In this document: positions 9,146-17,646 of the stretch, piece after piece | How positions within the stretch are numbered: the first letter of the stretch is position 1 | How the letters are laid out: each line of letters opens with the position of its first letter | The notes under the pieces: model-generated | Told to the model about the DNA's origin: nothing | Seen by the model: the letters and a program-made list of their open reading frames with translations, nothing else | Databases searched by the model: none | Position numbers and translations under genes: made by a program | Origin: Fuerstiella sp. | GTDB taxonomy: Bacteria; Planctomycetota; Planctomycetia; Planctomycetales; Planctomycetaceae | Reading direction: 5' to 3' | Length of the DNA stretch: 50,815 bases | Assembly: GCA_029245955.1 (NCBI GenBank) | Contig: JAQWOH010000018.1 | Location: forward strand, 1-50,815

Positions 9146-9374
9146 GACTGTGTCGATTTTCGGAAAGTGTCAGACAGACGTTTGGTGAACAGACGGAGCA
9201 CAGGACATAGTATCTCCGGTTGCCGGACTGATTACACGTCTGACGACAGGTGATCTGTTTGTGTGGCAAAACGGGACGGACGTTGCGAGGCCAGGGACCA
9301 GTACAGAACAGGACTCCGAGATTGCTCCCGAAGTCCTGGAGACACACTTGCGGGGCTGACTTTTGTGGCGGTGA

Positions 9375-9707
9375 TCAGAACATGGCTGCGATCGATGGTG
9401 CTTTGGTGCTGCCGTCTTTCGAAATTCCGTCGACCCACATGTCACCAGGAATGTTTTCGTCTTTCGAAATTCCGTCGACCCACATGTCACCAGGAATGTT
9501 TTCGTCTCCCGAAACTCCGTCGACCCACATGTCACCAGGAATGTTCTCGTTATTCGTCAGAATTAAAAACTCGGCACCTAGTTCATCAACCACATCCAGC
9601 ACTTCAGCGACCAGACGAGGGTCCATGTCGTACAGATCCAAAATCAGCAAGTCCTGTTCTTTTGGTGCAGCGTTCAGCAGTGCGATTGCGAGGACGAAAG
9701 CTTTCAT
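9375..9707 (-). CDS. Small secreted protein with three 15-residue tandem repeats
   Basis: The start at 9707 is preceded by AAAGGAGA at good spacing, so this 110-residue protein is very likely translated; the frame is open 28 codons further upstream but without a better site. MKAFVLAIALLNAAP is a short signal-peptide-like N terminus. Residues about 20-55 (DLLILDLYDMDPRLVAEVLDVVDELGAEFLIL) form an acidic helix-strand segment, followed by three copies of ENIPGDMWVDG(I/V)S(K/G)D. No family is recognised. The repeat is acidic, rich in Asp and Trp, and could bind calcium or another protein; that is inference. Its position between a kinase/WD40 gene and an ECF sigma gene, with its own promoter region shared divergently with the sigma gene, makes it a plausible target or signal of that regulatory module. 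Confidence 0.7.
   Translation of the reverse strand: MKAFVLAIALLNAAPKEQDLLILDLYDMDPRLVAEVLDVVDELGAEFLILTNNENIPGDMWVDGVSGDENIPGDMWVDGISKDENIPGDMWVDGISKDGSTKAPSIAAMF
9415..9549 (-). repeat. Three tandem 45-bp repeats
   Basis: Copies lie at 9415-9459, 9460-9504 and 9505-9549. The first two are identical over all 45 bases and the third differs at only a few positions (TCTCCCGAAACTCC instead of TCTTTCGAAATTCC, and one change near its end). The period is a multiple of three, so the protein frame is kept. There are no spacers, so this is an in-gene tandem duplication and not a CRISPR array. Confidence 0.95.
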
Positions 9708-10144
9708 CGTGTTGTCTCCTTTGTGTGACAGAGTTGTTTGTGGGCGACAGAAGTGGCCGCCTCTATGACTCTCATGGCAGGACGCACACACAGAGGCTCA
9801 CGAAAAATATAAAAAACGGAAAAATGTCCGAAGAGGGGGCTTAAGGCAGGCAAAAAACAGTCTCAATGCGTCTGGGCAGCAATTCCCGGGCTACCGTTCA
9901 GAATTCTCCGGCGGATCTGTTGCGGAAACATAATGACGCTTCCGTTCTGTGAAGGCCCGGGACGAGGAACAACCGTGGAAAAATCTGGGTGGTCTGCGGA
10001 TACGGCGATTTGTTCTGTGTGAGGCAAGCAGGTAAGCTGGCCAGTCCCCGGCTGGCGTTGAACGTTGTGGCCGAGTCATGGTGGCCAAGGCAGGTGGCCG
10101 GACCCCGGGCGGCGACGCGCCCACAAGAAATACCGTTCAAAACT
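9708..10144. other. Divergent promoter region between the repeat protein and the ECF sigma gene
   Basis: This stretch separates two genes read away from each other, so it should contain both promoters and possibly a target site of the ECF sigma factor itself. I could not identify a -35/-10 pair with confidence. An A/T-rich segment (AAAAATATAAAAAACGGAAAAATG) at about 9802-9825 is the most promoter-like part. The open frame running from 9989 into the sigma gene lacks a start with a ribosome-binding site and resembles no protein. Confidence 0.4.
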
Positions 10145-10732
10145 ATGGCACAAGACATCACTCACTGGATCTCCGAAGCTCAGAAGGCGAATTCGCAGGC
10201 GGCGCAGGTGATCTGGGAGACCTACTTTCAGAAGCTGATCTCGTACGCGAGAAAAAGAATGCAGGGTATGCCGCGGCGAGCGACGGATGAGGAAGACGTT
10301 GCACTGAGCGCGATGAACAGTTTTTTCGACGGAATGCACCAGGGACGGTTCGTGCCGCAGGATCGGGATGAACTCTGGAAACTGCTGGCGACAATTACGG
10401 TTCGGAAGGCAACCAGGGAGCTACGCAGGCATCATGCACAGAAACGAGGTGGTGGAGCCGTTCGAGGCGAGTCGGTGTTCATTGGTGGCGCGAATGAGTC
10501 GGCCAATTGGGGGATTAACGAGGTTATGGATGCCGGGAATCTGCCGGCCATGTCCATGCAACTGACAGCTACCTGCTCAGATATGCTGGCACAACTGGAA
10601 GACGATTCTCTTCGTGCCATTGCCCGCAGCCGACTGGAAGGATTCAGCAACGAAGAGATTGCGCAGCGGATGCAGATCAGCCTGGCGACCGTCAAGCGGC
10701 GTCTGGCCAGAATTCGGGAGACATGGTCGTGA
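10145..10732 (+). CDS. ECF-type RNA polymerase sigma factor (planctomycete kinase-associated group)
   Basis: I choose the ATG at 10145 (MAQDITHWISEAQ) giving 195 residues, the normal size for this group. Residues about 20-90 correspond to region 2 (YARKRMQGMPRRATDEEDVALSAMNSFF), and residues about 140-190 to region 4 with the helix-turn-helix NEEIAQRMQISLATVKRRL. It would recruit RNA polymerase to a dedicated promoter set. No anti-sigma gene with a zinc-binding motif lies beside it; in planctomycetes ECF factors of this kind commonly neighbour a Ser/Thr kinase, and here the kinase/WD40 gene lies divergently with only one small gene between. Control by phosphorylation is therefore likely but inferred. 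Confidence 0.92.
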   Translation: MAQDITHWISEAQKANSQAAQVIWETYFQKLISYARKRMQGMPRRATDEEDVALSAMNSFFDGMHQGRFVPQDRDELWKLLATITVRKATRELRRHHAQKRGGGAVRGESVFIGGANESANWGINEVMDAGNLPAMSMQLTATCSDMLAQLEDDSLRAIARSRLEGFSNEEIAQRMQISLATVKRRLARIRETWS

Positions 10733-11332
10733 CCAGGACGAGCAACACCTGGCGGGTGGCCGCGGAACAGAACCAGTGACCGGCGATGTGCCACTGAAAG
10801 GCGAACCACTCCGTCATACGTGGCCGGCCTGGAAATCAGGCTGCCATGGGAGTTCGTTCGTGCTACCGATCATAAAGCAAATTCTAAGCGGCACGCTTTG
10901 CCATAAGGAATCGGTCAGTCTGTCAGGACCTGCCGGAAAGCAGCCCAGGGTACGCGAATGCCAGAGTTGACAGGCCGCCTGTGGCGTGTGACACACGTGT
11001 TCGACAGAATCCTCAGTCCGGACAGGCGACGTCCGTCGTCGTGAGCAGTCCCCGGTCGGTTTTCCGGTGGTCCGGCAGTGGATGCCGGCAGGTGGTAGAC
11101 GGCACTTTGACGGATGAAGCATCGGGCCAGGCAGGCGGGAGATCGTGGGCGTGGGGAGGTTCCTGAAATATTGCTCAAATGATCAGTGTGGCACAGTCAG
11201 GATTGCGATAAACTTGATCTGATGTAGATTGAGAAAACGGCCTGTGCTACTTCATGCCGGCCGTGACTGTGTGGCTGTGACATCGATCCGTTCCCGGCTG
11301 AGGCTTTTCATGTGCCGGCGGAAAGGAATTTT
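10733..11332. other. Intergenic region, 0.6 kb
   Basis: I see no gene here. Several overlapping frames on both strands reach 60-120 codons but have Arg/Pro/Ser-heavy, shadow-like composition and no start signals. An A/T-richer patch around 11165-11230 (ATTGCTCAAATGATCAG, GATAAACTTGATCTGATG) precedes the DUF1501 gene by about 100 bases and is the likely promoter zone for it. Confidence 0.45.
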
Positions 11333-12829
11333 ATGCTTCCCCTCTTCGGCAGTCGCAAGAACTTCTGCAATGGAGTCAGTCGGCGGGACCTGCTGCACAT
11401 TGGCGCTGCAGGCGCATTCGCTCCGGGGCTGGCCGGAGCCCTGCATGCAGAGGATGCGTCATCCGGCAGAGCAACAGCCGGTGCCGCACGCGCCAAGTCG
11501 GCCATCTTTCTGTTTCTGTTCGGGTCGCCACCTCAGCATGAGACGTTTGATCCGAAACCGGACGCTGCGACAGAAATCCAGGGGGAGATGAAGGCGATCC
11601 CGACGTCACTGCCGGGGCTCCATATCGGCGAAGGACTGCCGCAGACAGCACAGATTGCCGATCGTCTGACGGTCGTGCGTTCGATGACGCATCCGTATCC
11701 GATCCACTGCTGTGCGTATGTGATGTCCGGCATGCCGACGTACAGTGTTCCGCTGGAAACCAGTCCCCGGGCTCCCGAGCACTGGCCATTCATGGGGTCC
11801 GTGGTGGACTACCTGGAGACGCAGAAAAGTGGAATCCGCCGGCCTGAGATGCCCCGGAACATCGGACTGCCGTGGCAGTTCTGTTCACGTGGCAGTTCAT
11901 CGAACCAGGCCGGACCGTACGGCGCATTTCTGGGACAGAGCTTCGATCCGTTCTGGACAGACTTCAACGGCAGCGGCACCACGGTCGTTCCCAAACTGGC
12001 GGCAGCTCAGAAAGAGGACGTTCTTGATCCGCACGGTGGCATTGCCGCCGGGGGACGGTTTCAGCTGTCACCTGGCTGCAAACTGCCGCAGGAAATCTCG
12101 TCACGCCGATTTGACGCTCGTCGGTACCTGTTGAATCAGTTTGATCAGTCGCGGCTGCAGCTGGCGCGTCATGGAGCAGCCGCTGGCTGGAATGACCAAC
12201 AGCAGCGAGCGTTCTCACTGATTGGTTCCAATCGAATACGAGCCGCGCTGGACGTGCAGCAGGAATCGGCGAACCTGCGCGAAAGGTACGGAATGACGCT
12301 GTTTGGTCAGTCCTGCCTTGCGGCGCGGCGACTGGTGGAAGCGGGAGCCCGCTTTGTCACTGTCTTCTGGGATCCCTTTGGTCCCCACGGCGCCTCCGTG
12401 TGGGATACGCATTCAAACCACTTTCCGCGGCTGAAAAATTACCTGCTGCCGGTTTTTGACCAGACGTTTTCGGCACTGATCACAGATCTGGAAGATCGCG
12501 ACCTGCTGGATGAGACCCTAGTCCTGTGTACCAGTGAACACGGGCGCACGCCGAAAATCGATTCCAAACCACCGGGAGCCGCACGACACCACTGGTCGCG
12601 CGCCTATTCTTCGGTCTTTGCGGGTGGCGGTATGGCTCGAGGTCGAGTGGTCGGGCGCACAGATTCGATCGGTGGAGATGTGGAGGAGACACCGATTTCT
12701 CCCAAAGATATGCAGGCGACTGCGTATCACCTGCTTGGTTTTCCGAGCACGGCAACTGTGCCCGATCAGCTGGCACAGCCGCATCCGATAGCCGGCGACG
12801 GGCAGGTGCGGCCTGAATTGCTGGGGTGA
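11333..12829 (+). CDS. DUF1501 family protein (sulfatase/alkaline-phosphatase-like fold), Tat-type leader
   Basis: Starting at the ATG at 11333, which follows GGAAAGGAATTTT, the product is 498 residues. The leader reads VSRRDLLHIGAAGAFAPG, a twin-arginine export signal. Family marks of DUF1501 are present: FLFLFGSPPQHETFDPKPD near residue 60, DRLTVVRSMTHPYPIH, WDTHSNHF, and CTSEHGRTPK followed by HHWSRAYS, the last pairs being probable metal ligands. DUF1501 proteins share the alkaline phosphatase/arylsulfatase superfamily fold and are abundant in planctomycetes, usually next to DUF1553/PVC cytochrome genes; their reaction is unproven. Here it stands without such a partner, with a Tat-exported propeller gene 260 bases downstream on the same strand. 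Confidence 0.92.
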   Translation: MLPLFGSRKNFCNGVSRRDLLHIGAAGAFAPGLAGALHAEDASSGRATAGAARAKSAIFLFLFGSPPQHETFDPKPDAATEIQGEMKAIPTSLPGLHIGEGLPQTAQIADRLTVVRSMTHPYPIHCCAYVMSGMPTYSVPLETSPRAPEHWPFMGSVVDYLETQKSGIRRPEMPRNIGLPWQFCSRGSSSNQAGPYGAFLGQSFDPFWTDFNGSGTTVVPKLAAAQKEDVLDPHGGIAAGGRFQLSPGCKLPQEISSRRFDARRYLLNQFDQSRLQLARHGAAAGWNDQQQRAFSLIGSNRIRAALDVQQESANLRERYGMTLFGQSCLAARRLVEAGARFVTVFWDPFGPHGASVWDTHSNHFPRLKNYLLPVFDQTFSALITDLEDRDLLDETLVLCTSEHGRTPKIDSKPPGAARHHWSRAYSSVFAGGGMARGRVVGRTDSIGGDVEETPISPKDMQATAYHLLGFPSTATVPDQLAQPHPIAGDGQVRPELLG

Positions 12830-13089
12830 GTCAGACCCCGAAGCAACTGTCTGGCTGGAGGCCTGTGTGGCGGGGATGCTGGCCCGGGGAAAACGAGCGG
12901 ACCGAACGCGACGGCTGCTCCGTGGACGAACGTTTCCGACATTGTGAAGATTCGACCGCAGACCACGGCACACAGACGTCCGCCAACAGGCTCGCTGCGT
13001 GCTGTTTCGGCGCTTCTGTGCTACGCTTTAACGATCCAGGCCGGACTCGGAATTTCATGGGAACGGTCGTAACCACTGGTGACTGAGCC

Positions 13090-14367
13090 ATGAAGCATGA
13101 GAACAGGACGATTCCGCCGACTCGGGTGAACAGAAGACGGTTTCTGGGGGCTGCCGCACTTGCCGGCGGGCTCTTGATGTTCGGTACAGGTGAAGTGAAT
13201 GCGGTGGCTGGTGAGACGGGTTCCACCGATCATTTCTGGTATCGCCTCGCGCCTGAGGGGCCTTACATCGATTCACAGCGTCATCACAAAGCCTTTGGTT
13301 TCGGGGACGGGAAGATTTTCCTGTCTGAAAACAACGGGCAGACGTGGCCGCACAGCACCGCATTTCCAAATGCGAATAACATAACCTTCAGCTGTATCCT
13401 GAAAAACGGAAACATCGTCTTCGCTACCCGAACGAGACTCTATCTGAGCACCGACAATCTCAGGACGTATCGGCAGATTATCGTTAAGGATTCGGAGGGC
13501 AGCGATTACCTGCCGCATACGCCATTGAATCCCGACCGTCCGGGCTGGTATTTCCATCCGCTTGACGGCGTCCACACATGGGACGTCAACGGCTCGGAAA
13601 TGCTTGTGTGGGGCAATTACTGCAACGTTCTGGGTGGCGCGGTGCCGAACAATATCTACTACTCAACCGACCACGGCCAAACCGTAAAACTTGCCTACTC
13701 GTTCGGACGAAACCCGCAGTTTCAGCAAAAGGGGGCCGGCAACGCCGAACTGCTGGGTAACCCCGACAATCCTGTGGTTTGTCGGCACATCCATTGCGTG
13801 GCCTACAACCCTGTGGAAAATGCTTTTTATGCCTGCACGGGCGACCACGACCGTGGTTCCCTGCAGGAATGTCATTGGTTGAGAGGCACTTATGATGCGG
13901 AGCATGATGCCTGGGACTGGGACGTTCTTGTCTCGGTAAATTCCAACTCTCGCTACAAATCGGGAGGGATCAACTTTGTCGATGGCCAGGTCTACTGGGC
14001 CGCTGACGCGAATGGAGACAACGGCACACTGCCGCACGACCGAGGTATCTTTCGGTGCCACCCATCCGATCTCGCCAACCCCGGGAAACACACAATGCTG
14101 TTCAATCCGCAGTACGAATCGGCGAACATGATTATCGAAGATGGTTTCATTCTGTCAGCGCATTACGCTCCGGCGTCGCCCTACCACACGGGCTTCATCA
14201 TTTCGCCCGACATGGGCCAGACCTGGGCGCAGTACGACCTGAAGGAATTTGGTCAGCGGTCCCCTGTTCGCTTTCATAAGAAAAACAGCGACGGCTGGTT
14301 TCGGGTTGATCTGAGAAAAGGATGGATCGAACGTGGCGAGGTTCTGTTCATCAAACCAAAGTCATAG
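13090..14367 (+). CDS. Tat-exported sialidase-like (BNR-type) beta-propeller protein
   Basis: The 425-residue protein begins MKHENRTIPPTRVNRRRFLGAAALAGG, a classical twin-arginine leader with cleavage near residue 40. The body shows repeated Asp-box-like strings: LSENNGQTWPHS, LSTDNLRTYRQ, YSTDHGQTVKL and SPDMGQTWAQ, the S/T-x-D-x-G-x-T-W pattern of BNR repeats in sialidase-like six-bladed propellers. No complete set of sialidase arginines can be placed by eye, so it may be a carbohydrate-binding or hydrolytic relative and not a true sialidase. Co-orientation with the DUF1501 gene upstream and an O-acetylesterase gene further downstream fits a role in handling complex acidic glycans. Substrate is unknown. 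Confidence 0.8.
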   Translation: MKHENRTIPPTRVNRRRFLGAAALAGGLLMFGTGEVNAVAGETGSTDHFWYRLAPEGPYIDSQRHHKAFGFGDGKIFLSENNGQTWPHSTAFPNANNITFSCILKNGNIVFATRTRLYLSTDNLRTYRQIIVKDSEGSDYLPHTPLNPDRPGWYFHPLDGVHTWDVNGSEMLVWGNYCNVLGGAVPNNIYYSTDHGQTVKLAYSFGRNPQFQQKGAGNAELLGNPDNPVVCRHIHCVAYNPVENAFYACTGDHDRGSLQECHWLRGTYDAEHDAWDWDVLVSVNSNSRYKSGGINFVDGQVYWAADANGDNGTLPHDRGIFRCHPSDLANPGKHTMLFNPQYESANMIIEDGFILSAHYAPASPYHTGFIISPDMGQTWAQYDLKEFGQRSPVRFHKKNSDGWFRVDLRKGWIERGEVLFIKPKS

Positions 14368-15069
14368 TTTGTGTGCGGCTGAGGTGTTTCGTTCCGTGTG
14401 ACGGCATCCTGAAGGTATTCTGACTGGCCTCACGCGCCACAGTTTCCTGAGGCTTCCGTTCAGTTACGGAAGATCGTGCGTGGCAACTTAATATTTCGAG
14501 TTCTTTTCGGGCGATCGTTCAATAGCGATATTCGAAAGTCGCGACGCCTTTCGCCCCGCATCCACATGTGGCGGAAGGCCATGGAGCCGATCATGCTCGC
14601 GGGCAATGCATTTGTTTTCTTTCTGCATAGGAACTCCGCATCGCTGCTGCACGAACATGAAAAGATCGTGATGTTCTTAAAGTTTATGACTCTGTGAGGC
14701 ACCTCTTTTGCAAACAGGCCTATCCTTCGGCAGTCCGGTTTTTTGTCGATATTGGCGAGGCTGTTCTCGCTCCCTCAAGGCGGTCTCGACCCGAACCGGC
14801 GGTTCTGTTGATCTCTGTGCCCTTCATACCACGAGGTTACGACGACTGCCGCAGATCGAATTGTTCACGTGGAACTCCATTTCGAACAAAGATCGGAATC
14901 GGAATCGGAATCGGAATCGGCAGAGGCAAAGGGTAACCGTATGCGTCCGGTCCGCCATTCACAGGCTTTGCTCGATTCGGGTGAGGCCGAAAAGTTGCGC
15001 AGTCAGTTCGATATCCGTGGTCGCGTGAGGATGGTACCTTCGCGCAGATCGATCAGACAGATCAGTGCG
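14368..15069. other. Intergenic region between converging genes
   Basis: A 0.7 kb gap between the propeller gene (plus) and a DUF1501 gene (minus), where only terminators are expected. No T-run hairpin was recognised. Frames up to about 120 codons exist but lack family resemblance. The only clear structure is the GGAATC hexamer array at 14892-14920. The last 130 bases contain an open frame (MRPVRHSQALLDSGEAEKL) that runs into the DUF1501 gene antisense and may be a worn gene fragment. Confidence 0.45.
14892..14920. repeat. Hexanucleotide microsatellite (ATCGGA)n
   Basis: Nearly five uninterrupted copies of a 6-base unit ATCGGA span 29 bases. It lies in non-coding sequence between converging genes. 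The unit length keeps any reading frame, and on the plus strand would encode alternating Ile-Gly or Ser-Glu. Confidence 0.95.
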
Positions 15070-16461
15070 TCAGGCCAGAATCTCGCGGATCACTTTCCCG
15101 CGGCTGATTGGCAGTGGACGTCCCTGTACGTCGTGAATCGAAGTTTCCGGGGACAGCCCCATACAGTGGAGAACGGTCGCAACGTAGTCCCGGGGAAGAA
15201 CCCGATCTCGAATGACGTGTCCGGCCTGTGAATCGGTTTCGCCCAGGACGACTCCTCCCTTTATGCCGCCACCCGCCATTGCGATTGAGAATGCATGTCC
15301 CCAGTGATCACGACCTCCGTTGGCGTTGATCTTTGGCGTATGGCCAAATTCTCCAACCCAGGCAACAAGTGTCTCATCCAGCAGGCCCCGTTCGTCCAGA
15401 TCCTCGAGCAGTGCTGAGAACGATCGATCCATGATCGGCATCAACCAGCCCTTCAGCGAGTCATGGTGCCTGGCATGTGTATCCCAGCTTCCGTTGTTTG
15501 TCTTGCCTTCGATTTGCTGCCAATTGACCTGAACAAGTGAAACCCCCGCCTCAACCAGGCGTCGCGACAGCAGGACGCTCTGAGCAAACTTTGATCGGCC
15601 GTAGCGATCTTTGACGGAGTCTGATTCCTGACTCAGGTCAAACGCCTGTCGGGTTTTACTGCCGACAAGGAGATTGACTGCCTGGTCAACCCGGTGTCCA
15701 TAACTGCGACTCGCCACGTGGGATTCCAGTGTATCCAACCCTGCGTTGACCTGATTCAGTAACGAGATTCTGCGTTCCAGACGCACTTGGGAGACCTGTT
15801 CCGGAAGCGCGAGGTCCGGCACAGCAAAGTCGTTGGCCGATGGGTCACAGGTCAGAAGCCAGGGGTCCAGCTTTCGGCCCAGAAATCCTGCATCCTGTCC
15901 GGGCCACACAATCTCGCCGACATTCGCAATACGACGTGGCAGCGTGATAGCGGACGGAAGACCGTTTCGGTCGGCGCGTTGGGTCCGCACCAGTGCGCCC
16001 AGAGACGGCCAGTCATTGGGCGGTTGAGGAGTTGCATTTTCTCGACTGAGGGGAGCATGCGGAATGCCAGTGAGCATCTGGTAACCACTGGAAGAATGAG
16101 AATGATCGCCTGAATACATCGATCGAACCACGGCAATCCGGTTGGTCAATCTGGACGTCATGGGCATGAGACCGCCCACGTGCAGACCTGGTGTCGCCGA
16201 CGGTATCGCGCCAAATTCGCTCCGCGAAGAATCCGGACCATCCGGTTTGGGATCCCATGTGTCGTGCTGTGGAACACCGCCTGTCAGCCAGAACAAGATA
16301 ACATTGCGGGCCCGGACAGGTGGCTGCTGGTAACCCTCCGCTCTGGCTCCGGGCAAATTCGCAAGCGAAAGTCCGCCCAGGCCAAGACCACCCACACGCA
16401 TGACTTCTCGGCGGCTCAGTCCGTCACAAAGTCGAACCTCGTGATTAATCAGGCTCAGCAT
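15070..16461 (-). CDS. DUF1501 family protein, second copy
   Basis: Start chosen at the ATG at 16461 (MLSLINHEVRLCDGLSRREVM) because the leader then matches the usual DUF1501 pattern; the product is 463 residues. A twin-arginine-type signal LSRREVMRVGGLGLGG lies at residues 15-30. Family motifs are ILFWLTGGVPQHDTWDPKPD, NRIAVVRSMYSGDHSHSS, SWDTHARHHDSLKGWLMP and WVGEFGHTPKINANGGRDHWGHA, with the clustered His/Asp/Glu probably binding metal. This copy belongs to the common subgroup normally encoded beside a DUF1549/DUF1553 cytochrome protein, but no such partner is adjacent. It is clearly diverged from the copy at 11333-12829 and is not a recent duplicate. The enzymatic reaction of the family is not established. 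Confidence 0.93.
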   Translation of the reverse strand: MLSLINHEVRLCDGLSRREVMRVGGLGLGGLSLANLPGARAEGYQQPPVRARNVILFWLTGGVPQHDTWDPKPDGPDSSRSEFGAIPSATPGLHVGGLMPMTSRLTNRIAVVRSMYSGDHSHSSSGYQMLTGIPHAPLSRENATPQPPNDWPSLGALVRTQRADRNGLPSAITLPRRIANVGEIVWPGQDAGFLGRKLDPWLLTCDPSANDFAVPDLALPEQVSQVRLERRISLLNQVNAGLDTLESHVASRSYGHRVDQAVNLLVGSKTRQAFDLSQESDSVKDRYGRSKFAQSVLLSRRLVEAGVSLVQVNWQQIEGKTNNGSWDTHARHHDSLKGWLMPIMDRSFSALLEDLDERGLLDETLVAWVGEFGHTPKINANGGRDHWGHAFSIAMAGGGIKGGVVLGETDSQAGHVIRDRVLPRDYVATVLHCMGLSPETSIHDVQGRPLPISRGKVIREILA

Positions 16462-17119
16462 GACACGGGATTCTCCGGGGGCCTTCAACAAACAGAATAC
16501 TACGATGGTAACCGAAGCTATTTGTGTCGCAACGTCTTTGATGCTGTCACACCGGTGGAAGAACGGAAGTGTACGTGAGCTGCCCCTATGAATCGTGCGG
16601 GATTCTAGTTGGAACAGTCGCGTGAAAAACGCTCTGCGTTAAGCCTCGCGATACTTTGTAAGTGGTGATCCTGTAATGCTTTGCGACAGTTCGTGTCCTC
16701 CGGGTTGGATTGGAGGTCACCCACTCGCCTTGCGATGTTTTGATCGGGTTAATCAGCAGTTGTGATATCCGGCGAGTCCTTGGACACACAACTCCCGAAT
16801 GTTGTGGCATGGAATTTCTATCTAAAGTAGTCGCTTCGCCATCGGCTGTCCGATCGACCTGTTTTCTCTCGGAACCGTGGTTGCGGCGGAATGCCGACGG
16901 AAACTGTGCGCATTGTCGAAGTCCACCAAGTTTCGGTACCTTCACTGAGCGACCGATTTCGCGCAATATTATAATCCACCCTTCGAGGTCAGGATGTACC
17001 GACCCTATACGGAGCCGGTGCTACTGTCTTCACTTTTCGAGAGATCTTAAAGGTGCACAGCCGGAAAGGCATTCTTTACGGCGTTCGCTCAAATTTCCGC
17101 CGTTCCCCGTTCCGGCGCC
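16462..17119. other. Intergenic region upstream of the DUF1501 gene
   Basis: It should hold the minus-strand promoter of the DUF1501 gene at its left end. A plus frame of 178 codons (16710-17246) and a minus frame of 127 codons (16586-16966) exist, but both have shadow-like composition (high Arg, Ser, Cys, Pro) and no recognisable motif, so I do not call them genes. Confidence 0.4.
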
Positions 17120-17616
17120 TCAAGCAGTTGCGGCCGCACAGTCATTGCCGCCGCCTGCTCGCGGCTCAAGAGAATATGATGTCGACTGGTTCACATTAGC
17201 TTCGTCAGGCAGGCGATATCTGTGTGTGTATGTCAGTGCATCCTGAACCGGAAAGCGGACCTGCTGCGGAGGTGCAGCGTTCTGTATTTTCGGGCCGAGT
17301 TCTGAGATGAATGTTTCGTGGTCAAGCACTGAGTTGATTGGACCGCTGAGCAGATTCTGAAGAGCCTCCGGAGTTATTGCTTCGAGTTGACCGTCGGCGC
17401 CCCGTACGCATCGACGAGAGTCCAGTAGCGTCGGCGGTTCTGTTCGCGCTGCCGAAACGCCGTGCACTGCTGCATGGGCAGGTAAACATTCAGGTAAACA
17501 TAGTGGCGACCGAGTGAACCATGAGGTGATTGCGGCGCGGAACTGTGGACGCGTTTCGGGATTGTGATAGAGTGCCGTTCGCGGATGTGATGCGCTGTTG
17601 TTCCGTGCGTTATTGT
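17120..17616 (-). pseudogene. Possible frameshifted remnant of an unknown protein gene
   Basis: On the minus strand two frames join into one protein-like text. From 17616 an open frame reads HYVYLNVYLPMQQCTAFR and RRYWTLVDAYGA; it then stops at about 17375. In the neighbouring frame the text continues DGQLEAITPEALQNLLSG, LDHETFISELGPKIQ and ALTYTHRYRLPDEAN until a stop at 17120. The switch at about 17395-17400, between DAYGA and DGQLEAIT, needs a one-base indel. The residue mix on both sides is more like real protein than the overlapping plus frame. I do not recognise the family, and no start codon with a ribosome-binding site was found, so this is offered with low confidence. Confidence 0.28.
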
Positions 17617-17646
17617 TCAGGGTGGTTCAGTTTGGAATAGAATCCC

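Noticed and set aside
9415..9549. CRISPR array
   Set aside because: The three 45-bp units are directly adjacent without spacers and keep the reading frame of a translated gene; no cas genes are near.
14476..14697. 73-codon frame in the gap after the propeller gene
   Set aside because: No start signal or family resemblance, and an equally long frame exists on the opposite strand.
16710..17246. 178-codon open frame on the plus strand
   Set aside because: Arg/Ser/Cys/Pro-heavy shadow-like composition, no ribosome-binding site, and overlap with the more protein-like minus-strand remnant.
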